A stretch of DNA of 64,000 nucleotides from NCBI GenBank assembly GCA_039621445.1, contig CP154954.1, positions 77,882,073-77,946,072 on the forward strand. Direction: 5' to 3'. The DNA is from Euglena gracilis. Its lineage: Eukaryota; Euglenida; Euglenophyceae; Euglenales. The notes beneath the pieces were generated by a model. That model did no database searches, was not told where the DNA came from, and saw only the letters and a program-made list of their open reading frames with translations. The position numbers were made by a program, and so were the translations under genes. Below are positions 50,998 through 61,899 of the stretch, piece by piece (position 1 is the stretch's first letter; every line of letters starts with the position of its first letter).

Positions 50998-53667
50998 GTT
51001 TTTTTTTTTTGTTTTTTCGATTTTTGTTTTTGTTCTTTGTTTTTTTTTGTTTGTTCTTTTGTTCTCTCTTTTTTTTTTTGCCCTTTTTTCTTTTTTGTTT
51101 TGTTTTCTTTTTTTTTGCTTATTTTTTTTTTTTCTGCCTTTTTTGCGGCCTTTTTTCCCCTTTTCCCCCCCCCTGCGCCTTTTTGCGCCTTTATTTCGCC
51201 TTTTTTTTGCGCCCTTTTTTGTCCTTTTTTTCAGCGGGCAGGGGGGGGGCGGGGGGGGCGCAGGGGGGGGGGGGATTGTCCAAAAGGGGCGCGGGGGACC
51301 ATTTGTGGGGGGGGGGCAATGGGGGGCAAAAGGGGAAAGGGGCGACGGGGGGGAAAACGTCCAGGGCCTTTCCGCATGATGCTACAGAGGGCGGCAAAGG
51401 GGGGGGCCAGGTGGCAAGTGGGGGGGGGGTTGAATGTGGGCAAGGGGGGTGGAGGGGGGCGCAGGGGGGTCTCGGATTGGGGGCACAGGGTGTGCGCAGG
51501 GGGGTGGGGTCTAAAAGGGGGGGCAGTGGGGCCGCAGGGTTGGCGCAGGGTGGGGGGGGCCCCAATCCCCAATCAGCCAAAAATGCCTTTTGAGCTTTGG
51601 CCAAAAATTTGTCAAAAAATACAACCCCAAAAAAGCCAAAAAATTTATCCAGCGCTTCGCTTTCCTTTCCTTTTCTTTGTGACGAAAGTTTTTTGCATTT
51701 TTGACAAGTTTTTGCCCAGAAAGTGCCCAAAATCGTATTTTTTCCTGATTTGGGGAAGGGCACGCTGGGCCGAAAATTGATCGCCTGGGACCATGCCATT
51801 ATGTAGGAGGGGGCCCCCCCATCCTGGACTCCCCCCCCCCCGTCGAACCCTGGTCCGGATCCCCCCCCAGATGTTAATCCAGAAGCTTAACAGCAAAGAC
51901 TTTCCTTGTTGAGTGCACCAGAGATTCAGAATTTTCCTCAAATTCCCCATATTTTTGCTTTTGTTATTTTTGTTTTTGTTTCTTATTTATTTTGCATTAT
52001 TTTGCCCCTTCGTTGCATTCAGGGCATAGAAGATTTGACCCACCCCGGGGGGGGGGTGCCCGGGACCCCCTGCCCTCCCTCAACGAGATTTATTTATTTC
52101 CAGCCGCCTGCAAGGTGGCTGGACGGTAACGGATTTTTCGGTTTTGGCTTTTGGGGAACAAAAATGGGCAGAAAAATGGGTCAAAATGGGCGAAAATGGG
52201 TCAGATTTGGGCTGTCCAGGACAATTTTGGGGTCAAAAATCGATTTGCATAATTTGGCAGTTTTTGGGACACTTTTGCACGTCGATTTTTTGGTTCCCTG
52301 TTCGAACCCCAGGTCGGGCCTGGGTCAGGCCCAGCTCCAGCCTGGCACCCCAAATGGGATGGGGGGGACCAGCCAGCCGGGGGGATATATTTTTCGGCGC
52401 CGAAAATTTTTTGAAAAGGTGCTATTTTTGGAATTTTTCCCGATTTTTGAGTGAGTCCCCTGGGACCCCCCCCAGGTTGGGTGCAGGCTTGTGCTTAGTC
52501 GGGTGCCTACCCCACGGGGGGGGGGGTGCTAGGGGCAGCCACCCCCTACCCCCCGATCCGCCCCCCCCCCGGGGGGGGGGTAGGGTTTCGGGGGGTGCCT
52601 GCCCCTAGCAGGCACCCCCCTCCGACCCCGGCGCCGAAGGCGCCGGGGGCCTGGAAACGGCCATTTTCAATGAAAATTTTCTGGGTCCGGCCCGGACCCC
52701 TATCGTCCCCCGGGGGGGTGTGCCCGCTAGGGGGAGGCACCGTATATCACCCCCCCCCCCTCCCCCCCCCCCGGTTGGTAAGCACAAGCATGGTTGGGTG
52801 GGGGACCCCCTCCCCCCCCCAGCCACTGTTCCCCCCACAGATGGGCGGGTGAAGTCACCCAGCGATGGTCAAAAGTGGCCCACCCAGCACCATCTGCAAA
52901 CTGAGCAATGGGTTCTTCTGGCCAATCGATGGCTGTAAGAACCAGGGGGTCTTTTTTAGCCGTGGACCCCGGGGGGGGGGTAGGGTGGGGGGGTCCAGCC
53001 GAGCCCCCCCCCTCCCCCCCCGGGGGGGCCCCCTGGGGGGGATATACTTTTCGGCGCCGAAAAAGTGCTATTTTGAGCACTTTTCGCGATTTTCGGCCAT
53101 TTTTTGTGGGTCCCCCGGGACCCCCCCCCCGGGGGGGGGCCCCCCAGGGGGTGGGTGGGCCGGTCTTAAAAAAAAACCCCTGGTAAGGACCCACTGAGTT
53201 TGGCCACTTCTGGCCAAGCGGCCCCCAGCATCCCCTCATCAGCCCACCACCCACTGGACTGGAAAGCAGTCTGGTCCAGAAGCGCTTCAAGGTCACCGGC
53301 TCCGGCAAGCTTACGTTCCGCCACGGAGGCAAGACCCATCTGAACCAAAAGAAGACTGCCGCCCGCAAGCGCCATCTCCGCGAAAGGTGCGTCTCTGCCT
53401 TGTTGGCGGCCAAATTTCCTCCTTCGGAGCAACTCAGGCCGGCTGATGACGACATATGCCTGAATTTTTCCTGACATGCTTGGGTGGGTCAAGAGCGCAA
53501 AATAAAAGTGAAAACGTTGACCCCCGTCCCGAGAAAACAAATTCTATGCGAAAGACAAATTTGGTTGTTTTCCCAATGTTTTGCATTTCTTCGCATTTTT
53601 CTGCAGAGCAACTGTGGAGTCCAAGAAGATGGCTGACAACTTTATGAAACGCCTGTTGCCCCATTAG
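50068..53667 (+). CDS. rpl35: Organellar ribosomal protein bL35, nuclear gene
   Basis: Bacterial-type large-subunit protein of plastid or mitochondrial ribosomes. Exon 50,068-50,153 reads MPLETQVFASAAGRQPKQ and KHRVCKGIKG. Exon 53,270-53,386 reads LVQKRFKVTGSGKLTFRH and GGKTHLNQKKTAARKRHL. Exon 53,607-53,667 reads ATVESKKMADNFMKRLLP, H, TAG. KRFKVTGSGK and RKRHLR are bL35 signatures, and the C-terminal ATV-SKAD-K-MLP pattern fits. Intron 2 is GT-AG (GTGCGT, CTGCAG). Intron 1, 3,116 bp, fits GC-AG (GCAGCT, AAGCAG). ATG at 50,068 follows CCCAG, so it may be internal and a transit-peptide exon may lie upstream. Confidence 0.85.
50940..51240. repeat. T-rich tract
   Basis: Long T runs with TTCGC and TTTGCGCCTTT blocks, inside the bL35 intron. 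Confidence 0.95.
51241..51560. repeat. G-rich GGGGGGCGCAGGGG tract
   Basis: G runs separated by CGCAGG, CAAAG and GGTGG. Open frames are compositional. Confidence 0.9.
51600..51852. repeat. Family D fragment, right end
   Basis: Shares GTGCCCAAAAT and GGCCGAAAATTGATCG-like sequence with family D and ends GTCGAACCCTGG; the left end is not found. Confidence 0.45.
52080..52370 (+). repeat. Family F repeat, copy 2
   Basis: GGTGGCTGGACGGTAACGGA near the left, AAAATGGG repeats, CCAGCTCCAGCCTGGCACCC near the right. Same order at 53,940-54,200. Confidence 0.7.
52484..52792 (-). mobile_element. hAT-like non-autonomous element, family B copy 2
   Basis: Begins CAGGCTTGTGCTTAGTCGGG and ends GTTGGTAAGCACAAGCATG, the inverse of copy 1. 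Flanked by identical 8-mers GTTGGGTG (52,476-52,483 and 52,793-52,800). The stem-loop GGCGCCGAAGGCGCC is at 52,630-52,644. bL35 intron. Confidence 0.85.
52936..53181 (-). mobile_element. hAT-like non-autonomous element, family A copy 6
   Basis: Begins CAGGGGGTCTTTTTTAGCC and ends CTTAAAAAAAAACCCCTG. Flanks GTAAGAAC and GTAAGGAC (7/8). bL35 intron. Confidence 0.8.
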
Positions 53668-53939
53668 TGCGAAGAACCCATTTGGCGGCATCACCAGCTG
53701 TGGGGGAATGCATATACTCATAACAAGACACCATTTGTCACGCCTTTTAATTATTTTATGTTCTACTGTTTTTCATTTTTCATTTTCCATTTGTTTCATT
53801 TATTTGTTCATATATTGCTTTTGAACTGTCTCTTGGTCCTCAGGTTCTCCCCAGGGCATTGCCAACGAAAATTTGACATCCCCCTGGGGTTCCAGCCAGC
53901 TTTTTCCCAGCCCTGGACCCCCCCCAATCAACAAGTTTC

Positions 53940-54200
53940 ATTTATTTCCAGCTGCCCTTTGGGTGGCTGGACGGTAACGGATTTTCGCTTTCGGGGGTGC
54001 AAAAATGGCCAATAAATGGCAAAAATGGGTCAGAAAACAGCTGCCCAGGGCAAGTTTGGGCAAGGAAAAAAATCGATTTAATTACATAATTGGCAGTTTT
54101 TGTAGGACATTTTTGCGATTTTGTTTTTTTGGCACCGGGTTCGACCCCGGATCGGGCCCAGCTCCATCCAGCCTGGCACCCCAATGGGGGGGGGGTCAGC
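53940..54200 (+). repeat. Family F repeat, copy 3
   Basis: TGGGTGGCTGGACGGTAACG, AAATGG repeats, CCATCCAGCCTGGCACCCC. Downstream of the bL35 stop. Confidence 0.7.
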
Positions 54201-54239
54201 CAGCCTTTTTCCAGCCAGCCCAAAATTTTCCACCCTCTG

Positions 54240-54880
54240 AGCTGGATCCCTCCCGGGGGTCCTTGAGCATCGCCCTGGTTCTCCCCCTTGCTATTCCTTC
54301 AGAGACCTGAATTTTTCTGGCAGACCTGGAAAAGGGGGGGAATGCATTTTTTCCACCGGGTGAAATGTAATATCTGGGCCTGATTAAAATGGAGTAATGA
54401 ACTCCCCATAAAATTTGTGATGTAAGCAATTTTAAGAAAATAGCTTCTGAACCAGATATTTTTTCAGTTTGGTGGGGGACAGGTGGGTGCCCAGGGCAGT
54501 GTAGTTCGGGTCTGAGTGGTGCCCCCCCAGAGGGAGGTCTATTTCCATTTTTGTCGCAAAGCGCCGAAAATAGAAATAAAAAATTGAAATTTTTTGACCC
54601 CCCAAAGTGGTCCCCCCCAGCCTCTTCCAGGAGATCCACCATACAGAACCCTGGTTTGCATTTTCCTGATTTTTTTTGCATTTTCCTTGGATTTCCAGAG
54701 GGAATGGTGGAGCATGCCCCTCCATTGCGGTGGCATGCACCCTCCTCCCGTGTTGTATTGGTGACGGGCAGCACACCTCCATACAACAGCTGGCCACTCC
54801 TGTGGGAATTTTGTGTGTTTGCTTTTGGGGGGGGGCACCCTGCAGGGGTCCAGCCAGCCAGCACCTTATTTCCAACCAGA
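54240..54880. other. Spacer before the retroelements
   Basis: No recognised gene. A long minus-strand open frame across this stretch and the degenerate terminal repeats has no family pattern. Confidence 0.5.
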
Positions 54881-54889
54881 TCCCCTGGT

Positions 54890-56270
54890 CCCCTGTCTGG
54901 CTGTCGAGGGGGAATAGGACCAGGGCGAGGCACAAGCACAAAGTGAGGCCGCGCCTTGTTGTCTGGCCCTGCGAAGATGAATGTTTTTTGGGATGGTTTG
55001 TCCCTTTGGTGCGGCGATTCCTGGAGTCCGCTCCCGAAAATCTTTTCCTTTCCTGGGAGGGTTGGGTGGGCTCGTTTAGTGTTTGTGCTTCGCCCTTTTT
55101 GCCTCCCGCGAGGCAAACCGACCAGGGAGAAAGGGACACCGAGGGCGAAGCACAAAGACCTTGTGAGGCCATGCCTTGTTCGCCGGCGGTTTGTTGTGTG
55201 ATTTTTTGATGCGCTGTGTTGGGGTTTACTTAGTACCGCCTCGCAAGGGTTGGCGGACGATGCTGCTCCGACTTGGCGTTGCTCAGACCTCTCCTGAGTG
55301 TGTATCGCCGAAATTTTTTTTGCGTATCCTGTGTATCCCCAAAAAAAATTCTGTGTCCATGTGTGTCGCCAAAAAAAATTGCGCATCTCAGTCTCCCCCC
55401 AAAGCAATGTAGCAAGAACATTCGGGCTCCGCTCTTCGAGATGGTGAGGTGAGGTCCTGCTGTCCTTGCCAGCTGCTCTTTTCGGTGCGTTTGTGTGTGC
55501 CCGGGGGGTGCTTCTTACTGCTTTTTTTACCGGAGTTGGCTGATTCCTAATTCAGCCCTTCGACCAAAAGGAGAAGAATTTCAACTCAACGAGTTCAACA
55601 ACGTTCACCACCGCGACCAATCAATACAGAGGAGGAAGAGGAATTCAGACGATAAGGAAAAGCGGAGGAAGAGACACCTCGGGCTCCGCACTTTGTCCTT
55701 GTGAGGCCATGCCTTGCTCGCCGGCGGTGTTTGGAATGTTTTAGTGCGTTGGGTTAGGAGTCCCTGCTTAGTGCCTTTTTTTCGCCAGAGTTGGCTGATT
55801 CCAAATTTGCCCTTCGACACCCAGAAGAAAGGAACTTCAAATACCGCATCAATTGAGAAAAGAAGAAGACATTCAATCCATTCAAATTATCCAGAAAGTC
55901 ACGCTCGTGCAGAACTTCAAATCAAAACTTGTTGACTTTTTCGAAAGATTTCAATGAAACATGCAACTTCAAAGAAGCACAGCGCTGGAGAACTTCAAGA
56001 GGAGCAGCAGCAGCAGCTGGACAACCTGACGACGCGGATCAACTGTGGCGAACCGTGGCTGCCCCTTCCCCAAAAGAAAATTCCCCCACAGAATCGGACT
56101 CCCACGACAGAGGAAGGGGGAGGAAGGGACCAAGAGGGCGAAGCACAAGAAGATGGTGAGGTCCTGCTTTCCTTGCCGGCTGTTCTGTTCTGGTGTGTTT
56201 GTGCGTGCGCGGGGGGTGCTTCTTACTGCGCCTTTGTTGCCGGAGTTGGCGATGATGAGGCCGCGTCCGA
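54890..56270. repeat. Cluster of degenerate DIRS terminal-repeat copies
   Basis: GGGCGAAGCACAAAGACC / GTGAGGCCATGCCTTG, the TACTGC or TAGTGCC block and GAGTTGGCTGATTCC recur at about 54,920-54,980, 55,135-55,250, 55,425-55,600, 55,676-55,830 and 56,092-56,260. Some halves are inverted (CTTTGTGCTTCGCCC form at 55,080 and 56,480). Confidence 0.65.
56153..56229 (+). repeat. DIRS inverted terminal repeat, left copy
   Basis: Exact 77-bp inverse of 60,640-60,716, starting ATGGTGAGGTCCTGC. It bounds the minus-strand element. Confidence 0.9.
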
Positions 56271-56529
56271 CACCTTGGCGAAGCTGAACCGCCGTGGCTC
56301 CGCCCCCCCCCCCCCTCTCCCATGGTCGCTTGGTGGCCCCCCCCCCTGATGGGGATGGTGGTCTCTTTCTGTGTTTCTGGGTGGGTGGCTGGGGTTGCTT
56401 GGTTGGGGGTCCCCTTTCTGGTTGGGATGTCTTTCTTTTTCTGCTGATTTTTTGGGTGGGAGGGTTGGGCTCACCATCTTCTTGTGCTTCGCCCTCTTGG
56501 TCCCTTCCTCCCCCTTCCTCTGTCGTGGG

Positions 56530-57525
56530 AGTCCGAGACCATTCGGGCTCCGCACTGCGAGATGGTGAGGTACTGTGCACCCCCCTTTGGGCCATAATTG
56601 TTTGAATTTTTGAAACGACACCCAGCCTCAAATAATGAGCTTGGAAGGCCCCAAAATTTTTCCACTGACCCAGCTGCTGGACTTCTTCCACTTGCAAACC
56701 AGCATTTTTCCACCATAAAACCCCCGCCCCTCTGGTGCTGTGGGGTTTCCAGTGGGTGGTGTCCACCCCCCCCCCCTCCTGCAGAATTTCTTTGGTCAGG
56801 GAATTCACCCTTTCTGAAGTCAGAGGTCTTTTGCCATCCAAAGACCACAACAAATGATTTTTGTGCCCAACCATGTGGGCTGTCCTTCCCACATACTCTT
56901 TCAATAAATGCCAGGGGCTGATGAGGGGGGTGTGTGGCAAAACCAAAATCTCCTCCCATCTTGGGCACTGCCATCCTTTCCTTTGCAATAAAATGAAATT
57001 TTTTTCTCCTACGAAACTGATTTTTCGCTGTGTCCTGGCTAAATCAACCCCCCTGTGGAGGGCCAACAGCCTCCAACAGATGATGAGCCTGTTTCTGAGC
57101 TCTTTCACAGATAGGTCTGAGAGGGGTTTGGATTTCCTGATGATGTTCTCCAAGAAATCAGTGGGGTCCCAAAAATGGGCATACTTGCAGACATTGGAAT
57201 TCCATTTCCTCTTCAATGGAGACAAAAGAGGGGAAAACCTCAATGACCCAAACCCTGGGAGTAATAAAACTGCTGCATATGCATTTCTTGCAGTGTTGAG
57301 GCTGTGGGCAGCCAGGTCAAGGATGGCCTCAGCCATCCTGTGGACTGTGCAGTCCTGCAGGGGCACCCCTTTGTGCAACAATTGGCCCATCAAATCCTTG
57401 AATGCTGAATCATATCTTTTGACATTCCCCAGATTTTTTATGTAAGTGTCGATACTGGACATAAAAACTTCCTGGGATTGTAATATTTGCCTGACACAAT
57501 CAAGCAGGCCAAATTCCACCTTGGG
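56530..57525 (-). CDS. DIRS-like element 1 tyrosine recombinase
   Basis: One open frame with helical N-terminal part (NTARNAYAAVLLLPGFG), an Arg-containing LLALHRGVDLART (about residue 155), HSTRGAGVLWWKN (H-x-x-R, about residue 258) and AFQAHYLR with the candidate nucleophile Tyr (about residue 293). This R...HxxR...Y layout is that of YR recombinases. The frame runs on past the domain into terminal-repeat sequence. Confidence 0.82.
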
Positions 57526-57729
57526 GGGGGGGCATCTCCTCCCCCCAGCAGTTGGTGAACAGACCCCACTGGGGGGGGGGTACCAGCAAAACCTTGCTGC
57601 CTGGCTGCCTGATTGACATTAATTGGCGCCACCATGATGTCGAAGCCCAGTGGGGTACAATCAACAGACAATTTAGGTCTGGGTTTAGCATCAATCTCTG
57701 AACCCACTGGGGGATGATGCTCCAGGGAG

Positions 57730-58290
57730 GGTTGGCATAAACTGGGGGAGACCCCTTAAATCTGCCTTCAAGGCATCCACCAGCAAAGCCCCTTGGTGGG
57801 GGTATCGACAAATGAACTTGGGGAATTTTTTGTTGCGGGGTGTGCAAAACATGTCCACCTCTGGGGTTATGTCCTTTTTGAAAAATTTGAGAATTTGGTG
57901 AAAAATGTTCATGTTCAGGGTGTAATCCCCTGGATCTTTTTGCTCCCTGGTCAGGGAGTCTGCCAATTGTTCCTTTGTGGGAACCCAAACCACCTGCAAA
58001 TTGATTTGCTTTTCTTGGCAATGGTACAGAAGGGGTTTTAGGATGGAATTTAGGTATGGCTTTTTGCCTCCCCATTTTGTTAAATAACTTACTGCCACCT
58101 GGCTGTCCACATGAAGAACAATGGTTTGTTTTGGTTTTGCCAAAGCCTTTACAGTTTCCACTGCAGACATCAATTCTTTTTGATTGATGTGAAGGACATG
58201 CAGGTCCCTCCAGAAATCTTGGACCTTTTGACCAGAATTTTTGTCCAGCCCCCCCCCATTGCCAGGTGCTGCTGTCTGAGAACAGTTCTT
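57730..58290 (-). CDS. DIRS-like element 1 RNase H (frame-broken)
   Basis: ELFSDSSTWQWGG opens the domain in one frame; after the C run at 58,246 the next reads LHINQKELMSAVETVKAL, HVDSQVAVSYLTKWGG and VVWVPTKEQLADSLTR. The DS, E, DSQ and D residues fit an RNase H active site. Degrades RNA in RNA-DNA hybrids. Confidence 0.82.
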
Positions 58291-59600
58291 GAGAGGCCTG
58301 GGATTGAAAGGCTCTGCCCACACCTGGCTGCAAAAATGCCTTTAACTCCACAATTTGATCTTTGACCCCCTGGGGAATGGTTAGGGTGTGGTCCCAACCC
58401 CACTTTGTGTGCAAATCCACCATTTTGCAAAGTCGATCTGTCAGAATTCTGAGAAAAGGCATTGAAACTAAATAGCTTCTGACTTGCCCTACAATAGAGC
58501 TGAGTTTTCTGCAGCTCATTTTTTGTGCTGTCAGCACCTTTCCTAATTCCTTTCTTAGGGATTTTAATTTTTCCTGTGGAATTTCCAGTTGGCCTTTTTT
58601 CAAATCGATCCACTGGCCCAAATGCTTTATTTCCTGTGTTGGTTCCAGACATGATTTGGGGAGGTTTATTCTGAAACCTGCCAGCAAAAGATCTTTTTTC
58701 ATTTCTGCCAAATGACGGGCTGCTGTCTTTTTGCTGGGGGCTAACAGCAAAATGTCGTCCAGGTAGATGAAAACTACCTTTCCTTCCTTCCTCCATTTCC
58801 TTTCCCAGACTCTCATGAGAGTCATAAACTTTTGTGGCAGGCTGCTTAACCCAAACCATGCAGCTTGAAATTGCCACGTTTCCCCCCCCACCTGCATGCA
58901 AACATGCTTTTCCAGGCTGCTGTGCAGCTTTAAATGGAAATAAGCATCTTTCAGATCTATTTTTCCACAGAACCAACCCTTTCTGAGATATGGGAATATG
59001 TTTCCCATGTGTTCCAGTCTGAACTTCTGGGGGGTGAAATGTTATTTAACTGTCGACAATCTGAAATTAGTCTTTCCTTTGTCTTTCCCCCTTCCTGTTT
59101 GGAAATGATAAAATAAGGGACAAAATGTTTTGCTTCCTCTGGGGGGATTTGTGTGGTTTCCCCTGCACGTTCGTATTCCCTCAGAATTTTTTGGGCAGTC
59201 ATTATTTCTTGGGGAGTTTTGAAGGGAACTTTTAAGGACATTTGAGGGGGGAGGGGAAGATCTGCCATAACTCCCTCCCTTATCAGGTTTAATACCTCTC
59301 TGCTGGCTCCTGCCTTGACCCAATGGGGGATGCTGGCCTGCAGGGCTTTGTAAGGGGGTACCCCTGGGTGTAATGTGTCTGGTGACTCCACAGGCCCCAT
59401 CACTGGGGTCCTTCCCCTTGGCTGCCCCATCACTGGGGTCACCCCTGATTGCCCCATCACTGGGGCTGTAGCTGGCCCTGCCATAGGGCTTTCCAAAGAC
59501 AGGCTTTCCCCCTGTTTGTGAATGATGGGGGAAGGTCTGTGCCTGAAATGAGGGGGTATATACAAGGTTGGGCTGATTATCTTCTGGGGGGGGGCCTGTC
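58260..59600 (-). CDS. DIRS-like element 1 reverse transcriptase (frame-broken)
   Basis: FIISKQEGGKTKERLISD, then after a frame change at a G run GKIDLKDAYFHLKL, FGLSSLPQKFM and the catalytic FIYLDDILLLAP, followed by thumb-like HLGQWIDL. LKDAYFHL supplies the first Asp; YLDD the metal-binding pair. RNA-templated DNA synthesis. Confidence 0.88.
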
Positions 59601-60392
59601 TGAGCCAATCTTTGGCCTCCCCCCCAAGGGCTGATGTGGTGATTGCCTTGGCCACCATTTGCCTTCTGGCCTCCCCTGGCACTCAGGCCTGCTTGGCCAC
59701 CATTTGCCTTCTGGCCTCCCTTGGCTCTCAGGCTTGCTTGGCCTCCATTGGCCTTTTCTCTGGGACTGTCTCTTCTCTGTCCCTCTTGATTTCCCATAAA
59801 GGCCACCATGGCCTGTTCTTGGCATTGGCTTGCCGCTCCTGGGGGGTTTGTGTCTGAAATTGCTGGGGGGAAAGTTGGACACACCTTTCCCCAATGGGCT
59901 CTTTCCAGGTTGGGGTACTGGCTGCCATAGCCTGGCCCCTGGGCCCACTGCCCTCTTGAATAGTGGCTTTCATAGCCTTGAATTTGGACCGCAGGTCCTT
60001 TTTGTTGATGGCTGCCATAGCCATGATAATTTGAATCCTTTGGATTTGTTGAAAGGCTGCCATAGCCCTTGTCTTGTCCCCTGAAAGGGGGTGGACATAG
60101 AAAAGGGGGGGGAGTCTGTTGGACCTGTGATGGTATTCCCCTTCTGTCTTCTCTTCCTGACCACTGGTGCCCATGGTCCTCGGCCATTCTCATGTTGGGG
60201 GGGGTATTGGAAAATCTCAGAGGCGTGGGGGGGGGGGGGGGTTGCGATGGCCACGGACTGGCTAGTTGCTGCCGCCCCTCCAGCTTCTGCAGCTGCTGCT
60301 GTGACTCCACCTTCCCCAGCTTCAGCTGACTTCTTGAAAGTTCTTTGCAGTTCTTCTTGAAATTCAGAGTTTCTTTGAAATTCATTCTTCAT
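59590..60392 (-). CDS. DIRS-like element 1 gag-like protein
   Basis: Low-complexity, Gly/Gln/Tyr-rich. One frame has GYGS motifs and Gln-rich stretches; another carries GRGPWAPVVRKRR, which recurs as GRGPWQTVVRRPR in element 2 and so is probably a conserved gag motif. Exact frame path uncertain. Likely packaging protein. Confidence 0.6.
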
Positions 60393-60639
60393 GGAAATCC
60401 AGTTGTTGATATCTGTTGTGTTTCTTGTTCTTTTTCTTGAATTTCTTGTTCCAGTTGAATTCTTCCTTCAGGAAGTTGAAGTTCCACAGAAAGTTCGGTC
60501 CACCAGTTGGTAAGAGTATTGGTTCTCGGGAGGGCAGAACTCCTCGAAAAACAATTCCACTTGAACTCGTAGTAGTAAAACTCTTTCTCCTTGAGGTCGA
60601 AGGGCAGAAATAGGAATCAGCCAACTCCGGCAACAAAAA

Positions 60640-60716
60640 GCAGTAAGAAGCACCCCCCGCGCACGCACAAACACACCAGAACAGAACAGCCGGCAAGGAA
60701 AGCAGGACCTCACCAT
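60640..60716 (-). repeat. DIRS inverted terminal repeat, shared right copy
   Basis: Exact inverse of 56,153-56,229; the similarity extends less perfectly over about 60,590-60,745. It separates element 1 (minus) from element 2 (plus). Confidence 0.9.
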
Positions 60717-60735
60717 ATCGCAGTGCGGAGCCCGA

Positions 60736-61850
60736 ATGGTCATTTCCAGAACCCAAACCCCCCAAAGTGATGGCCGCGGACCCTGGCAGACAGTGGTCAG
60801 AAGGCCCCGAAGCAACAACCAGCAGGCCACTACGGCCATTGGAGCAAGGGCCATTGGGGCCAACATTACACAACACACAATGCATCCAAGCGGGGCTATG
60901 GCAGCCAAAACCGCACAGGCCATGGCGGCCAAAACAGCAAGCTGGGCCATGGCGGCCAGAACAGCAATGGCCATGGTGGCCGATGGAACAAAGGCCAGGG
61001 TGGCCAACAATACCAAGGCCAGGGTGGCCAACAATACCAAGGCCAGGGTGGCCGATTCCACAAACAGATGCCCAGTGGCAGGGGCAGGAAAGGTCCACAA
61101 CACCCCCCCAATCATTTCTTCATCACAAACCCTGTCAGGGGAAAAGGATTGGCCCCCAGAGGCCCCCCAAGATTTTCAATGGGCATGGCGCCCAAGATCA
61201 AAGAGAAGTCAATAGGGACTACATCAAGAAGGCCATTGGGGCCAGAATTATCAGCAAGGCCACTGGGGCCATCATCCTTCTTATCAAGGCCACGGGGCCC
61301 AACATCATCCTCAACATCAACAATTTCAAGGCCACTGGGGCCATCAATTATCAGAAGGGGAAGAACCCCAGAAGCTAAAAGGCTGTCCCCCAGCAGGGGG
61401 TTTCAATGTACGGTGGCAGCCCAAGGAGGATGCCCTCAAAGGGGCAGTGGAGGACAAGGGGGCAACCCCCCCTCAACATTCTTTGTCAATTCCCATGGCA
61501 GAGGCAAACCAAAACAAGGGGGAGACCCAAAATGGGGCCCCTATGGTATGTCAATCGACAACACCAATGACAAAGTGGAGGATCAGAGAGTTTGTGAGCA
61601 GAGCATGCACACCCCCTCAGCCTCCTTTAGAGAATGCTCAATCCCCAGGGGCACCAGGGGTGCAATGTCCAACACCCCCCACCCAGCACCCAGAAAATCA
61701 TCTAATTGGGAAAATAAATTCCATGGAGAAAAAATGGGTAGGCACCCCACTGTACCAGAGACTTCAGAAAAGTCTAAAATGGTGGTCAAAAAATGCCCCC
61801 CCAGCAACATGTCAATTGATCAAAAATGGAATTCAACCCCCCTGGGTTAA
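60736..61850 (+). CDS. DIRS-like element 2 gag-like region
   Basis: Begins inside the terminal repeat; GRGPWQTVVRRPR near the start matches element 1. From about 60,890 to 61,060 it has tandem units of 24 bp around CCAGGGTGGCCAACAATAC, read as GGQQYQGQ in one frame. Three frames are open here, so the protein is ambiguous. Confidence 0.55.
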
Positions 61851-61899
61851 TCCCCAAAATTGTCCACCCACCCAAAACCCAGAGCCAACCTGGACCTGA

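Larger units (their letters stand above)
56153..60745 (-). mobile_element. DIRS-like YR retroelement 1
   Basis: Order along the minus strand: gag-like, reverse transcriptase, RNase H, tyrosine recombinase, within inverted terminal repeats. DIRS-type elements integrate by a tyrosine recombinase instead of a DDE integrase. Reading frame changes occur at G/C runs (about 57,523, 58,246, 59,028 and 59,585), so the copy is either decayed or carries homopolymer errors. No methyltransferase domain was seen. Confidence 0.85.

Noticed and set aside
50715-51780. Long plus-strand open frames rich in Phe and Gly
   Set aside because: They arise from the T-rich and G-rich tracts inside the bL35 intron.
54196-55407. 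403-codon open frame on the minus strand
   Set aside because: It spans spacer and several degenerate terminal repeats, has no domain pattern, and equal frames exist opposite.
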